A stretch of 64,000 nucleotides of DNA from Macrobrachium rosenbergii (Eukaryota > Arthropoda > Malacostraca > Decapoda > Palaemonidae). The notes under the pieces are model-generated. The model worked only from the letters and a program-made list of their open reading frames with translations. It was not told the DNA's origin and did not search any database. Positions 1 to 11,334 of the stretch are shown here, in pieces; within the stretch, counting starts at the first letter, position 1; each line of letters starts with the position of its first letter. The position numbers and the translations under genes are program-made. The stretch is from assembly GCF_040412425.1 (NCBI RefSeq), contig NC_089743.1, forward strand, positions 88,253,471 to 88,317,470, written 5' to 3'.

Positions 1-632
1 CATTTATTCTCTTGATGCTTTCTACGTTATTCTCAACTTGTGTAAAACCTTTTCCCAATGTGACATGTGGCACATCTCTCATGGAAAGCGCTGATTTTGG
101 CCTTGACGGAGTTGTTCCGATTTCCCCTACTTTTCTCTAATCTACGCAACAACTTTTTTTGCGCCTTATGAAATGGGACGGTGAAGTAGCTACATTATTT
201 CGCTATAGCAATGATCAGCAGTGAGCTTTAAGACACCAAGCTAAGACGTGTACCTGTGGTTTGCGTGGATCGGTAGCTAAATTCGCTCAGTAAGGCTATC
301 CTGAAGATGAAAAGACATAATCATCTCCAGAGCAGGAAGGAGTGAGGAAAAAAAAAAATATTGTGTTGCCTTGCTCACCATACATGAAGGTAGAAAAGCT
401 TGCCATACAAGGAAGCGGACGCATGCTACCTTTGATGGAATTTAAAAAAAAATTATATACTGTGCAAAATATTTTTCATACGTCTTAAAATCATGCTTAG
501 CACTTTAATGAGCGTAAATCTCTCCGGTAGAAGAATGTACAAAAAGCAGTACATTTCATCAGCATATAAAGAATTCAACCTCGTCATTATGAAAATCTTA
601 GTGTTGCTAGCTTAAATGAAGAGAAAGTAGGG
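1..632. other. no recognised feature
   Basis: AT-rich DNA; I see nothing I can name. Confidence 0.6.
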
Positions 633-813
633 TAAATGACCATATTGCAATGACAATTTTTAATGTTTAAAAGACTATGCTGTCGCCACTGTGTTTGCAC
701 CTGGGCGCACTTACTTACTTGATATTGATGTAATATATTTGGAATGTAGTTGGAAGAAGACAATAAACACCGACGAGCTTGAACCATGTTTACCCAAACC
801 TCCGTATATTACA
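633..813 (+). repeat. 5' LTR of the gypsy element (left edge uncertain)
   Basis: Bases 663-813 align with 2641-2767, sharing the blocks GTTTAAAAGACTATGCT, AATAAACA, AAGCTTGAACC (GAGCTTGAACC here) and TATATTACA. The repeat is clearly diverged and carries indels, so insertion was not recent. The AATAAA inside serves as the usual LTR polyadenylation signal. Confidence 0.7.
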
Positions 814-870
814 TGGTGTCAGGTGTCAAGAACCTGCAGGAGAAGGCCTCTACAACTGATGTCCAGGAGG

Positions 871-872
<2 letters not shown>

Positions 873-952
<80 letters not shown>

Positions 953-960
953 TTTTTTTT
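873..960 (+). repeat. (GT)n followed by (T)n
   Basis: About 32 GT units and a 25-nt T run inside the gypsy element. Confidence 0.98.
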
Positions 961-1069
961 AGATTGAAGCTGAGATCGGCTTGTTTATGCCGACACTGTT
1001 GCCGGAACTGCCGCCGCTGCTGGGCGAGGCTGTGTAGGCTGGTCAAGCCTTGAACCACGACTGCTGACT

Positions 1070-1840
1070 TTGCTGAACGAGATGACTTCCCGAGAAGGGC
1101 GACTTCCAGGCCCATTCGATTTATCTGGCAATAAAGCTGTCAACTGGAGGAGGTACCTGGAAGATTTCCAGATTTATCTGGTTAGCTCGGAGAAAGAAGA
1201 AAAACAAGAGTGTGTGAAAATCACTCTCCTTTTGGACTGTGGTGGTAGGAGCTTAGTGGACATTTTCAATACATTCTCCTTCGAGAATGAGGATGAGAAG
1301 AAACGTTATAACACTGTGGTTGAGAAGTTAGGCTCTTGTTTTGAGCCTAAGCAGTACATTACTTATGAAAGGTATATGTTTTTTACTGGAGTTCAGAATG
1401 TAGATGAAAATATTGCTGAGTGTGTTACTGACTTAAATATTAAAGCTAAAAATTGTAGTTTTGGAAATTTGTATGAGGAAATGATCAGAGACAAGGTTAT
1501 TTGTGGAGCAGCTTCGAGGTAGGCTACTAAGACAAGGTGATGTATCGTTGGATCAAGTTCTTGAGATATGTACGTCTCATGAAGCAAGTGAAAGACAATT
1601 GAAAGAAATTGAAAGATCTAAATAGTTTTACTAAGAGTAATGATGTATCAATTAGTTTTGTAAACTCAATGCTTGAGCATAAGAAAGGCAGTTCTGTTGT
1701 AGGTGAATGTAAGTATTGTGGTTATAAACATGTATTTGGAAAAAGTCATTGTCCAGCAGCTAATACTGTAAGCATTGTACTAAGTGTGGATCTCAAGAAC
1801 ATTTTAGAAAAATGAAGTATTCAGACATGGAAATGTTACT
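1070..1840 (+). pseudogene. Ty3/gypsy gag-like polyprotein, frameshifted
   Basis: The first 150 codons form an intact frame with the gag matrix/capsid pattern of invertebrate gypsy elements: GPFDLSG, WRRYLEDFQIYLVSS and YEEMIRDKVICG near the end. A frameshift near 1515 is followed by reading in another frame (SLDQVLEICTSHEASER). A second shifted segment carries a zinc-knuckle pair: CKYCGYKH-6 residues-CPA, then CTKCGSQEHF. Capsid and nucleocapsid binding of element RNA is the known family role. It cannot make a full protein now. Confidence 0.8.
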
Positions 1841-1919
1841 TAACAAGGCATATAAAATGGTAGTAACCCTTACCTTAGTGTGCTGCATTACAGAAGTACA
1901 CACGTAATAGGAAGTGTTA

Positions 1920-2330
1920 GTCTGCTCAATTACTCTTTGGCAGAAGAAAATGCACAACACTCCCATCTGTTCCAAAACTCTTACCCCTGAAGCTCAAGAT
2001 CCAACACGAGTTTCAGAAATGCCAAAGAATAATCAGGAGGTGGAAAAGAATCACTCTGATAAGAATGCAAGGGCTCTTCCTGAGTTAGAAGAAGGAAGTG
2101 CACTGTAGTTAGAATGAAGGATACAAATAATAAAAGTGAGTGGAAAAAAGCTATGGTAGTGGCACCAAGGTCTTATGTAGTTCAAGATGGATCTGGTCAG
2201 ATGTACAGTATAGCTGAAATCATCAACAATTAGTAAAAACTCCTGAGAGGATGGCACCTCTAGTTAAAGGTAATTTGCTTGATGATGACATTCATGTGTC
2301 TGAAGAAGGTGGGCTTAATGAGCAAGACAC
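1920..2330 (+). pseudogene. integrase C-terminal tail of the gypsy element
   Basis: Reading across two frames gives KNARALPELEEGSA, then WKKAMVVAPRSYVVQDGSG, then NHQQLVKTPERMAPL. This is the C-terminal tail seen after the integrase core in invertebrate gypsy elements (the PRSYxV and Y/SRNxxxL segments). It follows the gag zinc knuckles almost directly, which shows that the central pol region was deleted. Confidence 0.65.
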
Positions 2331-2622
2331 CTGTTCTGAAGTAAGGGTTCCCCTATCAGGCTATTGCACCTAGTGTTAATTTGTTAGCATAGGGTTTCAA
2401 TACAGAATAAGGTACTGTAAAGAACAGAGTGTATTTTGTAAGAGTTGTCCTGAATGAAATCACAATAGGAGTGTTAGAATATGATTTTAATACAGTACAA
2501 TGTACTATAAAGAAGTGAGTTTATTTAATTTGTCGTGGATGGAATTACAATACAGCATATGATTTAGTTCATGAAGTGATATTATGTTATTTGATATTTA
2601 ACTTTGGAAAGAGAAAGGGAGA

Positions 2623-2767
2623 TGTAAAGATATCTTGTGGATGTTTAAAAGACTATGCTTGGCGCACCTACTTGATGTAGTATACTTGGAACGCCCCTCT
2701 TGGAAGATACTAATAAACAGAGGCAAGCTTGAACCTTGTTTACCTAAACGTTTCTCCATATATTACA
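2623..2767 (+). repeat. 3' LTR of the gypsy element
   Basis: Starts TGTAAAGATATCTTG directly after a polypurine tract and ends TATTACA, the TG...CA termini expected of an LTR. At 145 bp it is short for Ty3/gypsy. It carries an AATAAA at 2712-2717. Confidence 0.75.
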
Positions 2768-3313
2768 CTTAGGACAAAGTTTATCCTGTGCCTAATTTTG
2801 TCGTACAATTGCAAAATAATCATACCGTCGAAATCACGGGCAGTGTAGATTTTTATTTAATGATCTTGTATAGATGAAAAAGAACGAAAAATTATGTTCG
2901 TCGCTTTGAATACTTAGTGAGCATCCATAGCTGTATATAAAACGTACAAGGAAGCATTTGGAGGTCCGAACAGCGCATGCGCTTGATTACCATAGCAGAT
3001 TGCGGATGCTTCTTGATTTTTTCTTTTAATACTTTACAGTGGGAGCCGCCCTTTGTCGGATCACGACACAGCTCCCTAGTCCCAATGCTAGGGAACTTTG
3101 AATATGTCTATGCCGAATTATGATATGCAGTTGAACAGGATATGCTAAAGTACGCGATTTTGAAGTATTCCGGACAGCGAACCTGTGAAACAAGACGCTC
3201 TCACTTCTGTGGTTTTGTAGTACAGTATTTATCACATGTCCAGTAACTTTGAACCTTAGCCGAGAATAATCACAAACGATAAAAAACAATGAGTAAAGAC
3301 CGTCAACTATGGC
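2768..3313. other. no recognised feature
   Basis: The one 87-codon minus frame (3026-3289) has no motif I know. Confidence 0.6.
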
Positions 3314-3386
3314 GCCTTCATAGCTCAGTGGCTAGAGCGCTGGTCTAGTAAACCAGAGGCCGGGAGTTCGATCCTCCCTGAAGGCA
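3314..3386 (+). tRNA. tRNA-Thr (anticodon AGT)
   Basis: A 73-nt cloverleaf with no intron. The acceptor arm GCCTTCA pairs with TGAAGGC, with discriminator A. The anticodon stem CTGGT/ACCAG encloses loop CTAGTAA, giving anticodon AGT (read as IGU, threonine). The T-arm is GGGAG-TTCGATC-CTCCC, so both internal Pol III promoter boxes are intact. A TTTT terminator lies 24 nt downstream at 3410-3413. It is identical to the copy at 9900-9972 while the flanks differ. Confidence 0.97.
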
Positions 3387-4272
3387 CGGTGTGCTTCTGT
3401 GAGGAAGCCTTTTAAAATTTTGCATTTTAGCTGTTTCCGAGATGCATTACTCATTTTAGACGCTGTCGATATTCGATTACTCTATGTTCGGAGAAAGGTA
3501 ACCCTTACTGTGTATCGTTATAGAAATGAACCATATGCCAACGAGTATGAAAAACTGTCCTCACGGAGCAATTTGATTCATTGTTTCCCTCTTTAGATTC
3601 GTGGGCGCACAAACATTTTGCTAGCATTTCGTTACATAAAACTCGATTGTCATCCAAAACCATAATACGCAGTTTGTTTCAGCATGTGCCAGTTATTGAA
3701 GTAAATATTACTCAAATTTAAAAGGTTATTGAGGGACCAAAATCGAGTGGCAGGGCGGGCTAAAGTAGATTAATACAGTTTTACCAAATGTAGAAAACTC
3801 ATGGTATATAAATTATGTAGAACTGGGATTTTGAAAGAACTCCTGCACGATCCAAAGCGATTCGAGTCATGGTAGAGCGAAGAAAAGTTGTCCTGTTTAT
3901 GAAAAGCAGTTTAGTTGCATTCAAATCGTCCGTTTGGTGCTACATTTTTTTGCTATGTTATATTTTTGTGTGTACTTTCACGTGTGAGAGAACGGTATTC
4001 GTGTATTGGGGTAATAATTGAATGATCAAGTGCGACTTGGTCGTCAAAGATTTGTAAGATTAGCATCATGGTCGTCAATGGTTTGTGTATAGTTAGTATC
4101 AAGGCATGTTTGTAAATTTCAGTGAGGCCGTTTATATCATTAGCGAAAATAAGTCGATGTTTCATGATCTCAACCTTTCCATAGATGCAGTCTCTGTCCC
4201 TATTCCTCTCCCGCAACGTTTTTTTTTAAATTTTTCTAATCCATGATGTTGTTACCAACGTTCTTGTGCTTT
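3387..4272. other. no recognised feature
   Basis: Only the tRNA terminator at 3410-3413; otherwise anonymous. Confidence 0.6.
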
Positions 4273-4352
4273 CATATTTAAATTCTGATTCCGTGAAAGG
4301 TCATATTTAAATTCTGATTCCGTGAAAGGTCATATTTAAATTCTGATTCCGT
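4273..4352 (+). repeat. 29-bp tandem repeat, 2.7 copies
   Basis: Unit CATATTTAAATTCTGATTCC plus GTGAAAGGT, almost without variation. Confidence 0.95.
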
Positions 4353-4572
4353 CGATACCATTTGTATAATTACCAAGTGATTTTGGACTTCGAGATGGGG
4401 CTGAACCCACCGCCTGAATGGCCATATATGTTCGTCCATTAAGCAGGTCCATCATATTGCGGGAACCGGGATTTATTATTATTTTTAATTCGGTGGGGAA
4501 ACACTCGTATGAAACAAGCGTAAAAGGACCTACTTGCAAAACAAATATACACGAAATGGGGTGTATGTATAC

Positions 4573-4746
4573 CTATATATATATAGTATATATATGTATA
4601 TGTATATTTTTGTGTATATATGTATATATATGTATAATATGTATATTATAATTATATATATACACATGTATTATATATAAATATACATATATACATATAT
4701 GTATATATACTGTACATATATATACATATATGTATACATATATTCC

Positions 4747-4797
<51 letters not shown>

Positions 4798-4826
4798 CAT
4801 ACAAACACATATACATTTATACATAT

Positions 4827-4900
<74 letters not shown>

Positions 4901-4913
4901 AATGTGTTTATAT

Positions 4914-5007
<94 letters not shown>

Positions 5008-5024
5008 TGTGTGTGTGTTAACAA
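4573..5024. repeat. compound (TA)n/(TACA)n/(CA)n array
   Basis: 450 bp of TA and TATACA variants with a (CA)n core at 4915-4949. It gives long Tyr-Ile frames on both strands that are not genes. Confidence 0.98.
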
Positions 5025-5298
5025 ACAATATATCACTGGCTAATGAGAAGTGAAACCACTAACTTAAATCAAGTAAATGAAGTATATACTATGCAGAAAA
5101 CGAAACTCTAAATGAAATATTAAAGTAAATAACTTTACCAATAAGGTAAAATTATAGTAACGTAAGAAAACTGACTAAAGTAAATTACAGGAACAAAAAA
5201 ATATATAAGCACAAAAACACAAAAACCCAGAGCGATGAACGTACAACTGGACTTTGGACCAAATCATAGTTTAAATAAAAAAGTTATATATAAATACT

Positions 5299-5449
<151 letters not shown>

Positions 5450-5691
5450 GGCAGGGAATTTTTTCCAACCAAGAAGCTGGAAAGATAACTGGTAGAGAAT
5501 CTAAAAGATGAAGCAGGGAAATTTTAGATGAAAAACTTTACTTTCATACGTGTGTTTAACAATATATTTTATGCAAATACTAGTTATTTCTGAAGGTAAA
5601 AGGGACAGTGAATTTTCATGAACTTTGTCATATTTGCAGCAATTATATTTCCTGGTAAGGATAAATCTTTTTGCCATAGAACTCTTCCAAC

Positions 5692-6513
5692 TCATGTGAA
5701 ACAATTCGAGAAGACTTCCCAGATGTTTAAAGCGCTGTTTAGTAGCCGGCGTTGAGGTCTTGTACGTGCTATTGAGCTCTGTATCATCTCTCCAGTGGCA
5801 TGTGGGAAACCTGACTGTGGCCCCTCCCCACCTAAAACATAATTGTGTAATATGCATACTGCTATAACAGTTAATACTGCGGTGGTAACATCTGTCTCCA
5901 TTTGTTTAGATAATATCCTCCATTTATTTGTTAGTGCACCAAAATTACATTCTACAGTTCTGCAGGCTCTTGATAGACGGTAACTAATTATTCTCCTGTG
6001 GTTATCCAAGTTCGTTTGAGGAAATGATCTCGTACGGTATGGTAACAAGGGGTATCCTTCGTCAGCTATAACGACATAAGGAACTTTCACATCAGTATCA
6101 GGAAGCACAGATGGGTCTGGGATATTCAGTTGTCCAGACTCCAAAAGTCTGTACAAATCAGATGATCAGAAAAGTACCGAGACATTCTGCCAACCAGTCC
6201 CACCAACATCAATTATAATAAGTTTGCCCTCAGCGTCTGCCAGTGCTTGTAGTATGTCGAACCACTCCTAGCAGGACAGTTTATTTCAAGATGTTTCCCA
6301 TCCAGTGCTCCAATGTAGTCGGGAAAATTCCATTTCTTGTAAAAATTTTCTGCAGTTGTAAGCCGAACTTTCTTAGTTGGATAGGGTAAATAATCATTGT
6401 TTAGAGCCTCCCAAATAATATTGCAAGTTTCCTTTACAATATCTGAAATGGTGCTTCTGCCAAGACGAAAACGCAAAGCCAAAGATCGAAACGATTTGCC
6501 AGTGGCAAGAAAC
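5692..6513 (-). pseudogene. PIF/Harbinger transposase (HARBI1-like, DDE_4), broken
   Basis: From 6513 the frame reads FLATGKSFRSLALRFRLG, then STISDIVKETCNIIWEAL, then DYIGALDGKHLEINCP, the Harbinger transposase core with the first catalytic Asp. After a frameshift and small deletion around 6150-6260 come IIIDVGG (second Asp region), VVIADEGYPLLPY and RTVECNFGALTNKWRIL (catalytic Glu region). A splice-acceptor-like CCCCTTTTCAG precedes 6513, so an upstream exon is expected but not recognised. PIF/Harbinger elements pair this nuclease with a MADF/Myb-like protein, and exactly such a gene runs divergently at 6747. The element is inactive. Confidence 0.88.
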
Positions 6514-6746
6514 CTGAAAAGGGGAGAAAAACAAGTAAAGATGTTTGTTATGATAATTAACGTATTGCTAATATTAATAGATCATTATGTTTATCATAAC
6601 CGTATTAATTGATGTTTTTTTAAACTTGTATAGGGCTGTGTTGCTTTCTGATTTATTGACGTATCTTTTAATGTACCTCTCAAGGATTTTTGCTAAAAGA
6701 AAATGGAAAAACCTGAAAGACTGTTAAAAGAAAAGAAATTAAGAAA

Positions 6747-7190
6747 TTGGAAAAGCCCAGATCTGGTGATGGAGCTTCTGAAATGGCTCCTAGTCCGTGG
6801 CCCTACTTCACTCAGTTGTCATTTTTGAAAGACATTTACCGGCCAGCATCTAGGAGCTCCAATTTGAGCCAAGAAGAAAACACCCAGTTAACTGGTGATG
6901 ACACTGAATCTGTTGCAAGTCGTGTTTCTCAATCGTTCATGTCACATACAATACTTCTAGGCCACCTTCTCCATTTCTTTCTCTTGACACAGAGTCAGCA
7001 TCTCAAAATACAAGTTGGCAAACAAAACCTTTGTCTAATAAGCGACGAAGACCAAATCTAATTGCATGGCTAGAATAAATGAACAGCTCACTGAAATTGA
7101 AAAACAAGTTAGAATAATGAAGATATGCTTTTCTTCAAAAGTGTGATACCTTACATGAAGAAACTAAACTCTACGAAGAAGTTCCGCATA
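6747..7190 (+). pseudogene. MADF/BESS DNA-binding protein of the Harbinger element
   Basis: The frame begins near GDGASEMAPSPWPYFTQLSFL, which matches the end of a MADF (Myb/SANT-like) domain, followed by a Ser-rich linker. After a frame change near 7040, RRPNLIAMARINEQL and then DMLFFKSVIPYMKKLN (7124-7171) form a BESS-type motif. In PIF/Harbinger elements this partner brings transposase to DNA and to the nucleus. It runs head-to-head with the transposase, the usual layout. The first MADF helices are not visible upstream, so the copy is truncated or has a missing exon. Confidence 0.65.
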
Positions 7191-8337
7191 TGATCGCAAA
7201 TACAAAGTCTTTTCTTAAAAGGAAATGGAAGAATAAGAATAGACAAGTGGCCCTCAAATGTGACCATCGCCGCCATGCATTCGACTCCCAATCCCTACCT
7301 TAAAGGAGCCGACTATTGTGCACTCACAAATAAGCCCTGTTCAGCCACGTAGACTTGATAACTATACGAATTCTGAGTACAGTATCACCGATTTATGAAA
7401 TATTCGTAGTACTTTGTACTTTTTCGTCATTAATGTTAACAATGAATGTATAAGCAAAACTGATTTTTCCTTGTATAGGCCTATGTTACTTTCTTTTATG
7501 TAAGGTTTACCATTGAACTACTTTTTTTTAAAATACCGGTAAATCGTGTTATTTCAACATAATGCAGCCAATTATTAATGTTTTATATAATTTGTAATTA
7601 ATTCTGATTCCTTTATTTTTTCCTGAGTATCTGTCTCTCAGGAAATAACCTCATTTGCTGTTGGTTTTGTAATAATAAAGTCTTAAAATCCTGTTTTTAA
7701 ATCAGGAATGCAATAATGCTGTAAAGCAAATCTTTACTGTCTAGTTGTGCGGGAAAACTAATTTTGGACTAGCTCACATAGATGAACTTAGTAGACTAAT
7801 GGCAAAACTAGGTCCAAAAATATTGTAACACAATTTACTGACTTCACAGTGCTGTACCATAATTATACTAGCTGTATAGTTTCTGGGTTGCATCGGTATA
7901 TCAGCAGTTTCAGTATATAAAAAATTTTTTGTAAATCAGTTGGTGTTTGGGGTTCCACAAAACTGGATTACCTGAAGAAAAGAATGGGTGTGTAGTGGAC
8001 AGTGTTAGCTGAAGCATCCCTATTAGAAAACATACTTGGGATTCCAGGGTCAAGTTGCAAATTGCCACTGTGGCCCGATTCCAGCCAGTCGCTGGCCGAG
8101 ATATTTACCGTCTTTTGTTTATATTTATCGCCTTTTTTTTTTTTTAACGTTTTTACATTCATCTCTGAGGGGCTGGTACCAAACACAGATCCCATTTTGC
8201 ACGTGAACCGGTAAAGGGCCGCTGTGGTAGGTAGTAGTGTATAAATTTAAACATTTTGCCATGGCACAACCATTGTTCTATTTAGTAGAGGTAAAAACGC
8301 GCGGCTATCAGTGTCGTCATTTCAGATCAGATTTTTC
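7191..8337. other. flank of the Harbinger element, no recognised feature
   Basis: An AATAAAG near 7673 could serve the MADF gene. I could not find the element's terminal inverted repeats. Confidence 0.5.
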
Positions 8338-8450
8338 TGGGGAGGGCGGGGCAAGGGAGAGGCAAAGGTTATAACTTATGGTATTGGTGGGGTGGCGAGG
8401 GAAGCCAGCCCTATCAGGGGGGTGGGGGGGTATGGGGTGCGCTGTAAGCC
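8338..8450 (+). repeat. G-rich stretch with quadruplex-type runs
   Basis: Contains GGGGAGGGCGGGGCAAGGG and a GGGGGGTGGGGGGG run, each enough for a four-run G-quadruplex pattern. It is unusual in an AT-rich setting. Confidence 0.7.
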
Positions 8451-8894
8451 ACCCCGAGCAATTTTTGTAAATTTGTGCGCCTTTTGGAGCATTTCCAAGC
8501 CATGTAAGAGCTGTATTGAGTTAATTAAGTAGCAAACAGGTGTGCTACACCCACTCACTTAACTCTTAAGCCGTTTAGTACGTAGCGCGCCAACGCTGCC
8601 TGAGCCGTTTACTAACGCATGCATACGTGGAGCAGATGTTTTGACCGTGGCGTTTTGCTGCGTCCTGAGTACACCAACGCTAATATTTCGCATAACGCAA
8701 ACTCTGTAGTCATCGCTTGTGAATTACTCTACGCTGAGGATGAGTACAGGCATAACCTGGTAGAAATCTTGTTAAATAATCGGAGGAACTTTTGACAGTT
8801 AATTTTTTATTTGCCACGACATAAAAAAAAATTAAGGCAAAACAAACAAGAAATTCAATGCCATTTTCGGATACTATTTTCTGCATAAGCCGCA

Positions 8895-8938
<44 letters not shown>

Positions 8939-9001
8939 GAAAACCTCTACTAGTAAAGTTGATACAGCTATTACTGACAACAACACGCAAGTAAACCAGG
9001 C

Positions 9002-9080
<79 letters not shown>

Positions 9081-9095
9081 ATTGATTGATTGATT
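8895..9095. repeat. (AAT)n, (AG)n and (ATTG)n
   Basis: (AAT)n at 8895-8936, (AG)n at 9004-9077 and (ATTG)n at 9077-9095. The last resembles a LINE tail, although no LINE body precedes it. Confidence 0.97.
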
Positions 9096-9899
9096 CAAGG
9101 TAAGGTGATAAATAATTATGAGGGAATAGAACGTAAAACTGATATGCTTAAAGCTCAGACGTCAACAGAGGGCGGAAATCAATATGTTTTTCACTTAAAT
9201 ATTTTGGAGATTGTGGGTTCCACAACTGCACCGAGCAAAACTATTTCTCATTTCAGTTGCAGCCAAATAAAACTCCTAGCAAACTGAGTAGTATTAAACC
9301 TAATATACTAGAAAACAGCTCACTGTTTACAGCAGTACCCTGCCTAGTGTCACGAGCGAAAAAGTGAGGTCAGGTAAAGAAGGTTGCTCAGGATGTTTGT
9401 CATTTAGTATATTTTAAGTAGCAAACATAATGAACTGGGTTTACATCTGTGGTACAAGTCACCATTAAAAGTTGGCGTGATAAACTTAACTTATGACTTA
9501 ACTCTATCCAAGAGTTTGAGATGAGAGTCATCACCAAAAGACGGCTCTGGAGAACGGTACTCCAAACAAGGAAGAAGAAGTGTGTTTACTATATATAATA
9601 GCTGCATCTAGAAACGTTCTCAAACATTGTCGTAAGAGAAACAGACAGCAGTACTTTGTATATGCTTCTCGAAAGGTCCATTTCTTATCAGAAGTTACTC
9701 CCAAGGTCATAAACGAGTCACTGACTATCATTTTCCTGAGAGTTGTCTCATTCCTTAATATTTTATTACTCGAGAGCGGTGCATGTACTCATGTTGTGGC
9801 ATGAGATATCACTGTAATAATAATACACTAGTCTATACTAAAATCTGTTAATAAAGGATGGTCGCTCTCAAATGACACTGGAAGTTTCATAGAAAATGT
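9096..9899. other. no recognised feature
   Basis: Short frames only, with no known motif. Confidence 0.6.
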
Positions 9900-9972
9900 G
9901 CCTTCATAGCTCAGTGGCTAGAGCGCTGGTCTAGTAAACCAGAGGCCGGGAGTTCGATCCTCCCTGAAGGCA
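9900..9972 (+). tRNA. tRNA-Thr (anticodon AGT), second copy
   Basis: Base-for-base identical to the gene at 3314-3386, with the same cloverleaf, AGT anticodon and box A/box B sequences. A TTTT terminator follows at 9981-9984. The flanks are unrelated to those of the first copy, which points to dispersed gene copies under purifying or concerted evolution rather than a recent large duplication. Confidence 0.97.
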
Positions 9973-9984
9973 GGGGTACCTTTT

Positions 9985-10359
9985 GTGTTCGTGAAAAGTC
10001 TAATCTTGCAAGTTAGGGCATGACCCACAAGAGGTTAATAATTTCCTTTACATGCTGCTGCGTGAGCAAGAGCCACTGTTGGTATAACGCGAGCTTAATC
10101 TCGGACGGTATAATGATTTTCTGTGCTTCGTTGCATAGCGGCTGTGATGCAGGCATTGTAGGTAAATATGCAGTTTAGAAGTACCTGTGACGTATTCTAT
10201 CATGTCAAGTTTATTTTCTGTTTTATTCGTCCTTCTAGAGTCATAGACTAACATTTCTTCGCTCAGCTATTAGAATTTAGCAATTAACTTGGTTTAACAG
10301 ATCTGTTTAGTATGTGTCCTGACCTCTCTCTAAATTGATCTTTGTTCTGGGTTTTCCAG
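9985..10359. other. no recognised feature
   Basis: Anonymous sequence between tRNA-Thr and the Penelope element. Confidence 0.6.
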
Positions 10360-10425
10360 CTATTCAGGTGCCCAGTGGAGGAGCCCAGTTGACACTGATC
10401 TGGTAGGAATCTCCACTTCACTTCG

Positions 10426-10611
10426 AGAGGGGTTATTCTTCATCACCAGATCACGGGTGCGGCGGGTCTTATAATAAATTACAAGATTTATTCTCTTACT
10501 GTCTTCGGTCGGGGTGATGTTTTCCATGACGAAGACAGTAAGAGAATAAATCTTGTAATTTATTATAAGAACCGCCGCACCCGTGATCTGGTGATGAAGA
10601 ATAACCCCTCT
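10426..10611. repeat. 82-bp near-perfect inverted repeat (hairpin) in the Penelope element
   Basis: Arms 10426-10507 and 10530-10611 match at 81 of 82 positions, with a 22-nt spacer. Both arms are Penelope coding sequence, one in each orientation. Confidence 0.95.
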
Positions 10612-10985
10612 CCGCCAGCAAGAGAACCCCTCAAGCAGAAGAACGTGGTCTACCAATTTGTATGTCCTGTCCGAGGATGCCCCGGCGCTTATATTGGAAT
10701 GACCACGATGCGTCTGTCAAAAAGGATCTCCTGCCACGCCCAGGAGGGTGCCATCATGAACCACGCCCGTGCTACTCACAATATTTCCATCTCCCGCGAC
10801 AGTATTATACAAAATATAAGTATAATCGGGAGAGCCGCCGACCCTCGACGTCTGCGCTGTTAGAGGCGCTCCTCATTGCCGAGAGAAAACCAACAATGAA
10901 TACGACGCAGGAGGCATCGCTCCTACCACGAATTTAAGAAGAATAATGCAGAACACCCACCAAATCCAACGAATACCTGAAAACG
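10530..10985 (+). pseudogene. GIY-YIG endonuclease domain of a Penelope-like element
   Basis: The reading starts INLVIYYKNRRTRDLVMKNN, the linker that leads into the endonuclease, then KQKNVVYQFVCP and CPGAYIGMTTMRLSKRI, with the GIY-YIG-type signature as VYQF...AYIG and the Arg of LSKRI. It continues through AIMNHARATHNI to a frameshift near 10860 and on to EALLIAERKP, with the late catalytic Glu region. In Penelope elements this domain nicks target DNA for priming by the reverse transcriptase. The reverse transcriptase itself is missing on the left, so the copy is 5'-truncated. Confidence 0.82.
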
Positions 10986-11334
10986 ACAACCCAGAGACTG
11001 AGATGCCCCTGATGAGCGAGGCGCCCTTCGAGACAATCCCCGACTACGACAGAAAGAGTAGATAATGACATCATTCATCCGCAGCCCAATAGCAGCCAAA
11101 CTACCGATGATGTCAGCCGGCATGACATCACGCAACGGCAGGCCAATGGGAACGCTGGAATGAATGACATTCCCCAGGTTGCGAAGATCTGTCGGGATCG
11201 AGCTTCGCCGCAGAAATTTGGCTTGGAAGTTCGCTGACTGCAACCAATCAGAATTCGCCATCCATGACCCCGCTGAAGCCCGTATATAAATTCAGAAGGA
11301 CCTATGCAATCTGCCAGTCCTCTACTAGCTCCTG

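Larger units (their letters stand above)
633..2767 (+). mobile_element. internally deleted Ty3/gypsy LTR retrotransposon
   Basis: A short LTR element: 5' LTR to 813, a TGGTGTCAG primer-binding-type sequence immediately after it, gag, a joined-up integrase tail, a purine tract GGAAAGAGAAAGGGAGA at 2606-2622 and a 3' LTR starting TGTAAAG and ending ATTACA. Protease, reverse transcriptase, RNase H and the integrase core are absent, so about 1.8 kb of internal sequence replaces the 4 kb or more usual for the family. Stops and frameshifts show it is dead. A (GT)n/(T)n array at 873-960 sits between the primer site and gag. The left edge is approximate and no target-site duplication was established. 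Confidence 0.8.

Noticed and set aside
1070..1522. Gag-like frame as a domesticated host gene
   Set aside because: LTRs, primer site, purine tract and integrase tail surround it, and the frame breaks before the zinc knuckles, so a dead element explains it.
4573..5043. Open frames of 75-151 codons made of Tyr-Ile, His-Thr and Cys-Val repeats
   Set aside because: They translate (TA)n, (CA)n and (GT)n simple sequence on both strands. The same holds at 5271-5472, 26017-26667, 30064-30695, 35733-35921 and 57042-57573.
8874..9098. Poly-Ser-Leu frame (also at 34990-35172, 35253-35492, 53938-54261)
   Set aside because: Products of (GA)n/(CT)n arrays.
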